Source of the DNA: JBAXTE01 sp037130365
GTDB taxonomy: Bacteria > Bacteroidota > Bacteroidia > Bacteroidales > WCHB1-69
Assembly (NCBI GenBank): GCA_037130365.1
Contig: JBAXTE010000008.1
Location: 1 to 64,000, forward strand
Direction of reading: 5' to 3'
DNA length: 64,000 nt
The notes beneath the pieces are model-generated. The model searched no databases. It saw only the letters and a program-made list of their open reading frames with translations, and was not told where the DNA came from. Shown here piece by piece: positions 17,806-25,513 of the stretch. The position numbers and the translations under genes are program-made. Numbering within the stretch: the stretch's first letter is position 1; each line of letters starts with the position of its first letter.

Positions 17806-19362
17806 ATGAAACGTTACATTATATCTTTACTGTTTATTATAACCTTTTCTTTATCAAGCTTTGGTCAAGATTCTCTTTCAAAAAATGGATATGTTGTTTT
17901 AAAACACGAAAATGGCAAGATTGCTAGTGAAGGGAATATGAAGGATGGTCTTCCAGATGGTTATTGGAAATCATATAACAAAAAAGGAATTTTGATTTCT
18001 GAAGGAAATAGAGCTTCTTTTATGTTAGACAGTCTATGGAAATTTTATAGTGAAGATGGTTTGCTTCTTATGACTGTAAATTATAAACAAGGAAAAAAAG
18101 ATGGTATAAAAAATACTTTCTTACAAAACGAAATAATTGAAGAAACTTATAAAAACAATTTAAAAGTTGGATTTGAAAAACATTTTGATAAAAACAAAAA
18201 GTTAATAAAAATTATTCCTTTTTTGGATGGCTTAGAAGAAGGTATAGCTAAGGAATACAATGAATTAGGTAATATTATTTTACTAACCGAGTACAGAAAA
18301 GGTTATGTAATTAAAAGAGAATTTATAAACCGTTTGGATGGTTCAGGATTAAAACAGGGCCTTTGGAAAAGTTTCTATGATAATGATATTCAAAAATTTG
18401 AAGGATATTATTTGAATAATAAAAAGAATGGTTTTTTTAAGGAATTTGATATTAATGGTAATTTGACAAAAATAGAAAAATATGAAAATGATCAACTAAT
18501 TATTGATGCACTTGAAACAAGAAAATTAGAAATGCGTGTTGATTATTTTAAAAATGGTAAACAAAGAATTATAGGAACTTATTATAACGGTGTTGCAGAA
18601 GGAGTTAGAAGGGAATATAATGAAAAAGGACAAGTAATTCAATCCTATCTAATGAAATCTGGCTTTGTGGTTGGAAAAGGAATAATGGATGATAATGGCT
18701 TAAAACAAGGAGCTTGGGAAGAATATTATGATGAAAATTATTCTACTTCAAATGCAAAAATACTAAGAGCTAAAGGAAATTATAAAAACTCAAAACCAGT
18801 AGGTGAGTGGAACTTCTTTTTTTTAAATGGAAAAATTGAAATAGAAGGAAGTTATAATGAAAATGGTAAAAAAGAAGGACTTTGGTCATGGTACTATCCT
18901 AATGGAAATATGCTTGTTCAAGAAAATTACCTCGACGGCAAACGCGAGGGATTATATACCGAATATGATGATAAAAAAAATGTGATTGTAAAAGGCAATT
19001 TTATTGAAGATAAAGAAGATGGAAAATGGTATCGGGCTAATAATGATTATATAGAAGAAGGAAAATATACCGAAGGCCAAAGAGAAGGAAGCTGGAAAGG
19101 ATTCTATAAAAATGGAAATGTCTGTTATGAATGCAATTACAATGATAATAACTTTGATGGAAAATATTTACGGTTCTGGGAAAATGGAAGAATCAGAGAA
19201 CAAGGCACTTATATCTTAGGTTTAAAAAATGGATCTTGGAAAAGCTTTGATGCACTTGGAAATTTGTTTTTAATTGTTACCTATAAAAAAGGAGTAGAAA
19301 TTAGATTTGAAGGTGTAAAAATTGAACCAACATTAGACGAAAACGAAGTGATTACTGACTAA
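17806..19362 (+). CDS. Secreted MORN-repeat protein (YwqK-like)
   Basis: 518 residues with a signal peptide (MKRYIISLLFIITFSLSSFGQ) followed by about fifteen MORN_2-type repeats of ~23 residues, e.g. GYWKSYNKKGILISEGN, GLWSWYYPNGNMLVQENY and GSWKGFYKNGNVCYECNY. Such repeats form extended beta-hairpin arrays and may bind membranes or proteins; the function is unknown. There is no T9SS sorting domain, so a periplasmic or outer-membrane-associated location is inferred. It probably shares a transcript with nadA. Confidence 0.85.
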   Translation: MKRYIISLLFIITFSLSSFGQDSLSKNGYVVLKHENGKIASEGNMKDGLPDGYWKSYNKKGILISEGNRASFMLDSLWKFYSEDGLLLMTVNYKQGKKDGIKNTFLQNEIIEETYKNNLKVGFEKHFDKNKKLIKIIPFLDGLEEGIAKEYNELGNIILLTEYRKGYVIKREFINRLDGSGLKQGLWKSFYDNDIQKFEGYYLNNKKNGFFKEFDINGNLTKIEKYENDQLIIDALETRKLEMRVDYFKNGKQRIIGTYYNGVAEGVRREYNEKGQVIQSYLMKSGFVVGKGIMDDNGLKQGAWEEYYDENYSTSNAKILRAKGNYKNSKPVGEWNFFFLNGKIEIEGSYNENGKKEGLWSWYYPNGNMLVQENYLDGKREGLYTEYDDKKNVIVKGNFIEDKEDGKWYRANNDYIEEGKYTEGQREGSWKGFYKNGNVCYECNYNDNNFDGKYLRFWENGRIREQGTYILGLKNGSWKSFDALGNLFLIVTYKKGVEIRFEGVKIEPTLDENEVITD

Positions 19363-19379
19363 AAAAATGTAATATATTT

Positions 19380-19520
19380 CTAATTTCTGGTTTCAAATTT
19401 TGTGATGATATGTGCATTTCTAATCACAATAACTCCATCAAAACGATCAAAAGGAATGAATTTTTCATTTTTTGTTACCCGATTTTTTTTAAACATCCAT
19501 TTATTTGATTTGTCAACCAT
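19380..19520 (-). CDS. Possible 46-residue basic protein
   Basis: Small reading frame starting MVDKSNKWMFKKNRV and ending ITKFETRN, stop at 19380-19382. Composition is plausible for coding (alternating hydrophobic and basic, DRFDGVIVIRNAH), but there is no homology that I recognise and no clear ribosome binding site. The start is within 20 bp of the DnaA-box cluster. Weak call. Confidence 0.2.
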   Translation of the reverse strand: MVDKSNKWMFKKNRVTKNEKFIPFDRFDGVIVIRNAHIITKFETRN

Positions 19521-19623
19521 GTCGTTGAATACTTTTCTGTTGATAAGTTACGAACCTTTGTGGATAACACATATTCTTATCAGAAATCAGCTAAAACATT
19601 CATAATAAGTTGTTTATAAAATA

Positions 19624-19639
19624 TGTTTCACGTGAAACA
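19624..19639. promoter_or_regulatory. parS: parS site 3
   Basis: Perfect TGTTTCACGTGAAACA, with A/T flanks making an 18-bp palindrome at 19623-19640. It lies just past the corA stop, 57 bp from a perfect DnaA box. Confidence 0.9.
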
Positions 19640-19648
19640 TGATAATAA

Positions 19649-20560
19649 TTATCCAATCCATTTCTTTCGCTTAAAAAAGATCAAGAGAACGATAATAACA
19701 ACTAGTGATATAGACATAATTATCCAAAAACCAAGAGGGTGTTCTTGAAAGGGGAGGTGAACATTCATTCCAAATAAACCAGTGATAAAAGTAAGTGGAA
19801 GCAACGTGGTAGAAATAAATGTAAGCACTTTCATTATTTCATTGGTTTTATTGGCTTGAAGCGAATCAAAAGTTTTTGATAGACCTTCAATTAATTCTTC
19901 GTAATCCTCCACCATATCCCACATTTTTTGATAATAATCCAGAATATTTCCCCAATAATTTTCCATATTTTTCGCAAAACCAGCAATTTCGCCAGATTCA
20001 AACTTGTGAAATAACCTTAGTTGGGGCTTAAAAATAGTATTTAAAATGATGATATTTTTACGCACCATTGAGATATGTTCAATGGTTTTTTCTGATTTTT
20101 TATCGAATAATTGACGGTTAATGATCTCAATCTCATGGCCTAAGCGATTTAGTAAGAGATAGGTTTCATCCATTAAGCGTTGTAATATTTTATATAGAAT
20201 GGCATCACTAGAACCTTTGATTTTTTCATCATCAATATTTGGATCTTGCTTTGCTAAATTAAATAAGTCTTTAACCACCCAATGAGTTTTCCCGATAGTA
20301 ATAATGTAATCTTTTCCCCAAAAAATCTTTACCTCTTTTGTTTTTAGAAATTTATTGACTTTGTCAAAATAAGGGAAATGTAGTATTAAGAAAAAATAAT
20401 CATCGTAAATATCAATTTTAGGTCTTTGGGTATAGCTTCTGCAATCTTCAATATCTAAAGGGTGAAAATTGAAGTTTTTTTTCAAAAACTCTAGATTTTC
20501 ATCAGATGGATTTATAATGTGATGCCATTTAATATTATCAAAATTTACAGATTCAATCAT
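19649..20560 (-). CDS. corA: CorA-family magnesium/cobalt transporter
   Basis: Inner-membrane divalent-cation channel of 303 residues. A large cytoplasmic alpha/beta funnel domain and a long helix precede two C-terminal TM helices; the signature GMN lies at residues 264-266 (LFGMNVHLPF), followed by TM2 and a basic tail KRKKWIG. Expected to be a homopentamer importing Mg2+. Its start codon overlaps the gldD stop (TAATG), so it is translationally coupled to gldD. Confidence 0.92.
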   Translation of the reverse strand: MIESVNFDNIKWHHIINPSDENLEFLKKNFNFHPLDIEDCRSYTQRPKIDIYDDYFFLILHFPYFDKVNKFLKTKEVKIFWGKDYIITIGKTHWVVKDLFNLAKQDPNIDDEKIKGSSDAILYKILQRLMDETYLLLNRLGHEIEIINRQLFDKKSEKTIEHISMVRKNIIILNTIFKPQLRLFHKFESGEIAGFAKNMENYWGNILDYYQKMWDMVEDYEELIEGLSKTFDSLQANKTNEIMKVLTFISTTLLPLTFITGLFGMNVHLPFQEHPLGFWIIMSISLVVIIVLLIFFKRKKWIG

Positions 20561-21177
20561 TATTTTATGTTTTTATTCCAATCAAAAGTATTGATTAAAT
20601 GTAGAATATCTTTTTTAACAAACTGAATAACAGGAGCTAAGGAGTCATTGTTTGGTTTATTATTAAAATATAGCGCACCTCTGATAAATTTTGATGTGCT
20701 ATCGGAAAGCCAGAATTGGTATGGACAAGCAACATTTACTCCCTTGATGTCGTATATTTTCCCAAATATTGGCACCGATGGATCGTATATATTTGATTCT
20801 TCAATGTCATCTGCTTTAGCGGTGTGCTTATTTGCAAAGCCAAAAGCATCGTTTTTGTAGCTGTTTAAATTCTTATTAATTCGTTTGTAGCTCAAATAAA
20901 TGGTGGCACCAAGCGAAGGATATTGAATATTAATCCAATAAGGTTCTGCATTTTTTTCTCTATCAATTTCTATGGTTGCTAGCTTTGAGTATTCAAATTG
21001 GTATGGAAAAGCAGAATCAAACAGCTGATAGCTAGATTTTGGCAAATCAATTCTTAAATATGCCCTGGGTTTAGGAACCGCGATTTCTTCATCTTCATTT
21101 GGTTCACATGAGCTAATGATTAAAGAAGAAGAAAGAAAAAAAGAAAGTAAAAATATGTATTTTGTGATGATTTTCAT
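20560..21177 (-). CDS. gldD: Gliding motility lipoprotein GldD
   Basis: Lipoprotein required for gliding and T9SS function in Flavobacteriia. 205 residues. It has an SPII signal with lipobox LIISSC (Cys ~24), then PKPRAYLRIDLPKSSYQLFD, FPYQFEYSKLA, EPYWINIQYPSLGATIYLSYK and GVNVACPYQFWLSDSTSKFIRGALYF, which are characteristic GldD blocks. It is usually near gldE, mutY or ssb in flavobacteria; here it is paired with corA instead. Its presence agrees with the T9SS cargo seen in the window. Confidence 0.88.
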   Translation of the reverse strand: MKIITKYIFLLSFFLSSSLIISSCEPNEDEEIAVPKPRAYLRIDLPKSSYQLFDSAFPYQFEYSKLATIEIDREKNAEPYWINIQYPSLGATIYLSYKRINKNLNSYKNDAFGFANKHTAKADDIEESNIYDPSVPIFGKIYDIKGVNVACPYQFWLSDSTSKFIRGALYFNNKPNNDSLAPVIQFVKKDILHLINTFDWNKNIK

Positions 21178-21490
21178 AAACCAAGTCCTTGATGTTAAAT
21201 CTGCGATTATCTTTTCTTCGGAATTTTAACCGCCAATTATTGTTGATAATATTATACAAAAATAGAAAAATTAATAATGACATTTGCCGATTCAAAGAAT
21301 TATTTGTTTGAAACATCAATATACTAAGTTCTGGGTTCTTGAAATCAACAATATATTATTATTCTTAGCAAATTTGGAATTTATTTTAATCAAGTACATC
21401 AAAGTATTAGAAACACAGATGCATCAGTCAATTTCTCAAATATCTTGCAAGAATTAATTCATATCTTTGTCCGATATAAATCAGTTTTAA
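21178..21490. other. Divergent promoter region gldD / EamA exporter
   Basis: 313 bp with no gene. On the plus strand a -7 box TATCTTTG (21462-21469, consensus TAnnTTTG) lies 21 bp before the EamA start. On the minus strand TATTTTTG (reverse complement of 21257-21264) is placed to drive gldD-corA. Nothing else was recognised. Confidence 0.5.
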
Positions 21491-22381
21491 ATGAAAGTAA
21501 ACACCCAATCATACATCTATGCTTTAATTGCAGTATTATTGTGGTCTACCGTTGCAACTGCTTTTAAAATAGCTCTTAACGAAATAAATGTTATTCAACT
21601 ATTAACCTTTTCTACTGGAATATCCACTCTTGTTCTTACGATAATAATGGTTTTGAGTAAACGATTTGTTGTGTTGAAATCAATACCCAAACGATCTTTT
21701 TTTAATTTAGTTGGCAAAGGAATTATTAATCCATTTGCTTACTATTTGATACTTTTTAAAGCATATTCGTGGTTACCAGCAAACGAAGCGATGATTTTAA
21801 ATTATACATGGCCAATTGTATTGGTAGTATTTACGGTGATATTTTTAAAGCAGCAGTTTTCATTATTTGATGGAGTATCTATTGCCATTTCTTTTGTTGG
21901 TGTTTTGATAATTGCCACCCAAGGAAAAATTTTAAATGTCGAGTTTTCAAATTTATTTGGAGTATTATTAGCACTAGGAAGCTCTATTGTGTGGGCTTTT
22001 TACTGGATTTTAAATATGAAAAATAGTGTAGATGCTATAATTCAGCTTTGGATTTCGTTTGGGGTCGGTTTTTTAGCCTCATTATTCCTTTTTTTACTTC
22101 AGAAAAATACAATTCTAGTTTCGCCAACAGCAATTATAGCATCTATTTATGTTGGATTTTTTGAGATGAGTATTCCATTCATAATGTGGCATTTAGCACT
22201 AAATAAAGCGTCAAAAGCGTCAAATGTAAGTCAACTAATTTTTCTATCTCCATTTCTATCTTTAATGATTATTTCAGTAGTATTAAAAGAGAAAATATTA
22301 ATAACTTCGATTATAGGATTTCTATTTATATTGGTAGGTATATTTATTCAAGCAATTTTTAAAAAAACACGCAACCCATAA
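21491..22381 (+). CDS. EamA-family drug/metabolite transporter
   Basis: Inner-membrane exporter of 296 residues with ten predicted TM helices in two EamA repeats (~8-138 and ~155-290). The first repeat has the usual WSTVATAFKIAL and NYTWPIVLVVFTVIFLKQQFS segments. The second has SSIVWAFYWILN and FLSPFLSLMIISVVLKEKI. The substrate cannot be told from sequence. Monocistronic, with its own -7 box; a tRNA-Arg gene follows 34 bp later. Confidence 0.88.
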   Translation: MKVNTQSYIYALIAVLLWSTVATAFKIALNEINVIQLLTFSTGISTLVLTIIMVLSKRFVVLKSIPKRSFFNLVGKGIINPFAYYLILFKAYSWLPANEAMILNYTWPIVLVVFTVIFLKQQFSLFDGVSIAISFVGVLIIATQGKILNVEFSNLFGVLLALGSSIVWAFYWILNMKNSVDAIIQLWISFGVGFLASLFLFLLQKNTILVSPTAIIASIYVGFFEMSIPFIMWHLALNKASKASNVSQLIFLSPFLSLMIISVVLKEKILITSIIGFLFILVGIFIQAIFKKTRNP

Positions 22382-22396
22382 TATATATGGAATTTG

Positions 22397-22404
22397 TATA
22401 TTTG
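22397..22404 (+). promoter_or_regulatory. -7 box of tRNA-Arg(CCU)
   Basis: TATATTTG matches the Bacteroidota -7 consensus TAnnTTTG and ends 11 bp before the tRNA 5' end. No convincing -33 TTTG at the expected distance. Confidence 0.5.
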
Positions 22405-22415
22405 CAAAAAAGTAA

Positions 22416-22487
22416 GGCTCCATAGTTCAACGGATAGAATAAAAGTTTCCTAAACTTTAGATCCAGGTTCGATTCCCGGTGGGGCTA
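22416..22487 (+). tRNA. tRNA-Arg (anticodon CCT)
   Basis: 72-nt cloverleaf. Acceptor GGCTCCA/TGGGGCT (with G-U pairs at 1-72 and 4-69), D-stem GTTC/GAAT, anticodon stem AAAGT/ACTTT with loop TTCCTAA giving anticodon CCT (reads AGG), T-arm CCAGG-TTCGATT-CCCGG with one A-C mismatch, discriminator A. CCA is not encoded. D-loop G18G19 and T-loop C56 are normal. A broken copy of its 3' half follows 40 bp downstream. Confidence 0.92.
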
Positions 22488-22526
22488 CAAATTAATATAA
22501 AAACGCTTTTTAAGAGATAAGCGTTC

Positions 22527-22595
22527 AAAACTTTAGTCAGGTTCCCTGCCTGCCAGCTGACGCTGTCAGTTAGGCAGGGATTCCCAGTGGGGCTA
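22527..22595 (+). pseudogene. Duplicated 3' half of tRNA-Arg with a 34-bp palindromic insertion in the T-loop
   Basis: AAAACTTTAG-TCAGGTTC (22527-22544) and GATTCCCAGTGGGGCTA (22579-22595) repeat the 3' half of the preceding tRNA. Between them, exactly within the T-loop, lie 34 bp (22545-22578) with outer arms CCTGCCT (22545-22551) and AGGCAGG (22572-22578) and an inner hairpin CTGAC-GCT-GTCAG (22557-22569). Adjacent bases extend the outer arms to 9 bp. It has no 5' half, so it is not a functional tRNA. Confidence 0.85.
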
Positions 22596-22610
22596 AAAAT
22601 TCTATTAAAA

Positions 22611-22642
22611 AAAAAGAGCTTTAAAATTTTAAAGCTCTTTTT
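22611..22642. terminator. Bidirectional intrinsic terminator
   Basis: A perfect 22-bp palindrome GAGCTTTAAAA/TTTTAAAGCTC (22616-22637) is flanked by five A and five T. It could end the tRNA transcript (+) and the small membrane-peptide transcript (-). Confidence 0.8.
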
Positions 22643-22680
22643 CCGAGGTCGGTATAAGATTGTAAAAATCAGTAATGAAA

Positions 22681-22761
22681 TTAGAATAAATAGATTACAG
22701 ATAATAATACTGCCATAATTCCGATAAAAACCAACCACAACATGCTTTCTTTTGTTTTCAT
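22681..22761 (-). CDS. Possible 26-residue single-pass membrane peptide
   Basis: Short frame beginning MKTKESMLWLVFIGIMAVLL and ending VIYLF before TAA (22681-22683). Six polar/basic residues precede a ~19-residue hydrophobic helix, the usual design of a small inner-membrane protein. It is followed at 39 bp by a strong terminator in its direction, which supports transcription. No homologue is recognised; function unknown. Confidence 0.4.
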   Translation of the reverse strand: MKTKESMLWLVFIGIMAVLLSVIYLF

Positions 22762-23099
22762 CGCTTTTATTTTTAAGGTTTATATTTGAAACGTTTTCTA
22801 AAATAAAGACAGATGCTCAAATTAAATGGTTGCCCACCGTATAATATTTAACATCTTTTATCAAAAACAACTATAATTGCTTGTTTGTGACCCGCAAAAA
22901 ACATCAAATAAAACATTCATGAGTTTTTTATTACGATGCATAATGTTCATAAATGATGTTAGTAGGCTTTCATTGTAATCAACAAAGTTTTGTAATATTT
23001 GTTACACAGATAATCAAATAGATAAAAAATATAACAGAGGCAATAGAACTTTTTTTAATTTTGCATGTATTATATGAAATTAATCTAAATTAACTGATA
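22762..23099. other. Intergenic region upstream of sufB with -7 box
   Basis: 338 bp with no gene seen. TAATTTTG (23056-23063) matches the -7 consensus 36 bp before the sufB ATG. No recognisable Fe-S-responsive operator could be identified by eye. Confidence 0.45.
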
Positions 23100-24545
23100 A
23101 TGTCTGAAGACAGTAACGATGTTTTACGCGATGTAACCGAAAGTGAGTATAAATATGGGTTTTATACCGATATTGAGGCAGATTCTGCGCCTCCGGGGCT
23201 TAATGAGGATATAATCCGTTTTATATCAACAAAAAAAAATGAACCTGAGTGGATGCTCGAATTTAGACTGAACGCATTTAGGAAATGGCTTGGAATGAAA
23301 GAACCGAATTGGGCACATCTAACATTTGTAAAACCAAATTATCAAGATATTATTTTTTATTCTGCACCCAAAAAGAAGGAACTTCAAAGTTTAGACGAAG
23401 TTGATCCAGAATTACTTGATACATTTAAGAAGCTTGGAATTTCACTCGAAGAACAAAAAGTATTGAGCGGGGTGGCTGTAGATGCGGTTATTGATAGTGT
23501 TTCAGTAAAGACAACTTTTAGCGATACGCTATCCAAGCAAGGGATTATATTTTGCTCTTTGAGCGAAGCCATTCAAGAACACCCTGATTTGGTAAAAAAA
23601 TATATGGCTTCGGTAGTTCCGGTGGGTGATAATTACTTTGCTGCTTTAAATTGTGCAGTCTTTACTGATGGCTCTTTTTGTTACATTCCAAAAGGTGTTC
23701 GTTGTCCTATGGAGCTATCAACTTATTTTAGAATTAACGCTGCCAACACAGGCCAGTTTGAACGGACATTAATTATTGCCGAAGAAGGCGCTTATGTGAG
23801 TTATATGGAAGGTTGCACTGCGCCACAACGTGATGAAAACCAATTGCATGCAGCCGTTGTGGAGTTGATTGCTCATAAAGATGCTGAAATTAAATATTCT
23901 ACAGTTCAAAATTGGTATCCTGGCGATAAAAATGGGTTAGGTGGAATTTATAATTTTGTTACCAAACGAGGTCTTTGTAAGGGGACTAATTCAAAAATAT
24001 CATGGACACAAGTGGAAACAGGTTCTGCTGTTACCTGGAAGTACCCAAGCTGTATTTTGTTGGGGGATAATTCGGTAGGGGAGTTTTATTCAGTAGCAGT
24101 AACTAATAATTATCAACAAGCAGATACGGGTTCAAAAATGATTCACTTGGGGAGGAATACCAAGAGTACTATTATTTCGAAAGGAATTTCTGCGGGTAAA
24201 AGCAATAATAGTTATCGTGGCTTAGTAAGAATGGGAAAAAAAGCAGAAAACTCTAGAAACTTTTCACAATGTGATTCCTTATTAATGGGCGATAAATGCG
24301 GTGCACACACTTGGCCATATATCAAAAGCGAGAATAAATCTTCAATTATTGAGCATGAAGCCACGACGTCTAAAATATCTGAAGATCAACTTTTTTATTG
24401 CAAACAGAGAGGAATAGATACTGAAAGTGCAATTGGATTAATCATAAATGGCTATGCTAAGGAGGTTTTAAACAAGCTGCCGATGGAATTTGCGGTAGAA
24501 GCGCAGAAGTTGTTAGCAATTAGCTTGGAAGGCTCTGTGGGGTAA
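23100..24545 (+). CDS. sufB: Fe-S cluster assembly scaffold SufB
   Basis: Core subunit of the SufBC2D scaffold on which Fe-S clusters are built. 481 residues. Diagnostic segments are YMEGCTAPQRDENQLHAAVVELIAHKD-type text (starting ~239), KYSTVQNWYPGDKNGLGGIYNF, and QCDSLLMGDKCGAHTWPYI with Cys391, the conserved cluster-assembly cysteine region. The C-terminus has ATTSKISEDQLFYCKQRGI and ends in the SufD-like helix. First gene of sufBCD. A tandem-repeat spacer separates it from sufC. Confidence 0.97.
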   Translation: MSEDSNDVLRDVTESEYKYGFYTDIEADSAPPGLNEDIIRFISTKKNEPEWMLEFRLNAFRKWLGMKEPNWAHLTFVKPNYQDIIFYSAPKKKELQSLDEVDPELLDTFKKLGISLEEQKVLSGVAVDAVIDSVSVKTTFSDTLSKQGIIFCSLSEAIQEHPDLVKKYMASVVPVGDNYFAALNCAVFTDGSFCYIPKGVRCPMELSTYFRINAANTGQFERTLIIAEEGAYVSYMEGCTAPQRDENQLHAAVVELIAHKDAEIKYSTVQNWYPGDKNGLGGIYNFVTKRGLCKGTNSKISWTQVETGSAVTWKYPSCILLGDNSVGEFYSVAVTNNYQQADTGSKMIHLGRNTKSTIISKGISAGKSNNSYRGLVRMGKKAENSRNFSQCDSLLMGDKCGAHTWPYIKSENKSSIIEHEATTSKISEDQLFYCKQRGIDTESAIGLIINGYAKEVLNKLPMEFAVEAQKLLAISLEGSVG

Positions 24546-24661
24546 AAAGTTATAAAGTCGAAAGTCTATAAAGTTGAAAGTCCATAAAGTCCATAAAGTT
24601 GAAAGTCCATAAAGTCTGTAAAGTCGAAAGTCTGTAAAGTTGGAAGTTTAAAAAGTTGAAC
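24546..24661. repeat. Degenerate 8-9 bp tandem repeat array within the suf operon
   Basis: About a dozen head-to-tail copies of AAAGTCCAT / AAAGTTGA / AAAGTCTGT-type units fill the sufB-sufC gap. There is no coding frame on the plus strand. Looks like slippage-prone intergenic DNA of the kind scattered through Bacteroidota genomes. Confidence 0.8.
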
Positions 24662-24733
24662 AGTAATAATGGTTTATAATAAATAATATAAAAATAGAAT
24701 AAGAAAGATATAAATAATAAAATAAATACATAT

Positions 24734-25492
24734 ATGTTGCTCGAAATAAAAGATTTACATGCCTCAATAAAAGGCAAAGAGATTTTGAAAGGTGTTAATC
24801 TAACGGTTAATCATGGCGAAGTTCATGCGATAATGGGACCTAACGGAACGGGTAAAAGCACTTTAGCTGCTGTAATAGCAGGACGCGAAATATTTGAGGT
24901 TACTCAAGGAACAGTGTTTTTAAATGGAAAGAACTTACTCGAAATGTCTATTGAAGATCGAGCTCGTGAGGGTGTTTTCTTAGGATTTCAATATCCAGTC
25001 GAAATTCCAGGGGTTAGCATTACCAATTTTATGCGTACTGCCATTAATGAAATAAGAAAATATAAAGGGAAAGAGCCTCTAGCTGCTGCTGAATTCTTAG
25101 CGTTGATGGAAGAAAAGAAAAAAATAGTGGAACTAACTACTAAACTTTCTAATCGCTCCGTAAATGAAGGGTTTTCGGGAGGAGAGAAGAAGAAAAATGA
25201 AATCTTCCAAATGGCAATGCTTGATCCTCAATTGGCAATTTTAGATGAAACCGATTCTGGTTTAGACATTGATGCCCTTAGGATTGTAGCAAATGGTGTT
25301 CAAAAACTCCGTACCAAAGACAATTCAACCATAGTAATTACTCACTATCAAAGACTTTTAGACTATATAGTACCAGACTTTGTGCATATACTTTTTGAAG
25401 GAAAAATTGTAAAAACAGGAGGTAAGGAGTTGGCTATAGAGCTAGAAGAAAAAGGGTATGATTGGATAAAGGACGAATTAAAATCGAAGTAA
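24734..25492 (+). CDS. sufC: Fe-S assembly ATPase SufC
   Basis: ABC-type soluble ATPase that drives the SufBD scaffold. 252 residues with Walker A GPNGTGKST (35-43), Q-loop FLGFQYP (~82-88), signature FSGGEKKKNEIFQM (147-160, the SufC-specific variant of LSGGQ), Walker B LAILDETDSGLDIDAL (167-182) and H-loop VITHYQRLL. The ATG at 24734 is the family start. It is followed by sufD after 21 nt. Confidence 0.97.
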   Translation: MLLEIKDLHASIKGKEILKGVNLTVNHGEVHAIMGPNGTGKSTLAAVIAGREIFEVTQGTVFLNGKNLLEMSIEDRAREGVFLGFQYPVEIPGVSITNFMRTAINEIRKYKGKEPLAAAEFLALMEEKKKIVELTTKLSNRSVNEGFSGGEKKKNEIFQMAMLDPQLAILDETDSGLDIDALRIVANGVQKLRTKDNSTIVITHYQRLLDYIVPDFVHILFEGKIVKTGGKELAIELEEKGYDWIKDELKSK

Positions 25493-25513
25493 TTCACGTT
25501 AATTTACATTATT

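Larger units (their letters stand above)
19363..19648. other. Intergenic region with DnaA boxes next to a parS site
   Basis: Between the MORN gene (+) and corA (-). Three same-orientation DnaA-box-like 9-mers occur: TGTTGATAA (19538-19546), TGTGGATAA (19559-19567, perfect reverse complement of TTATCCACA) and TGTTTATAA (19611-19619). The first two start 21 bp apart, about two helical turns. The parS site follows at 19624. It is an alternative or additional origin element to the 16.5-16.85 kb gap. Confidence 0.45.

Noticed and set aside
19402..19605. 67-codon plus-strand frame between the MORN gene and corA
   Set aside because: Runs through the DnaA-box cluster; composition looks antisense-like and there is no promoter or homology recognised.
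22457..22738. 93-codon minus-strand frame across the tRNA-Arg
   Set aside because: It overlaps the tRNA, its remnant and the terminator, and has no sensible start or composition.
24546..24661. CRISPR array
   Set aside because: The units are 8-9 bp, contiguous and without spacers; no cas genes in the window.
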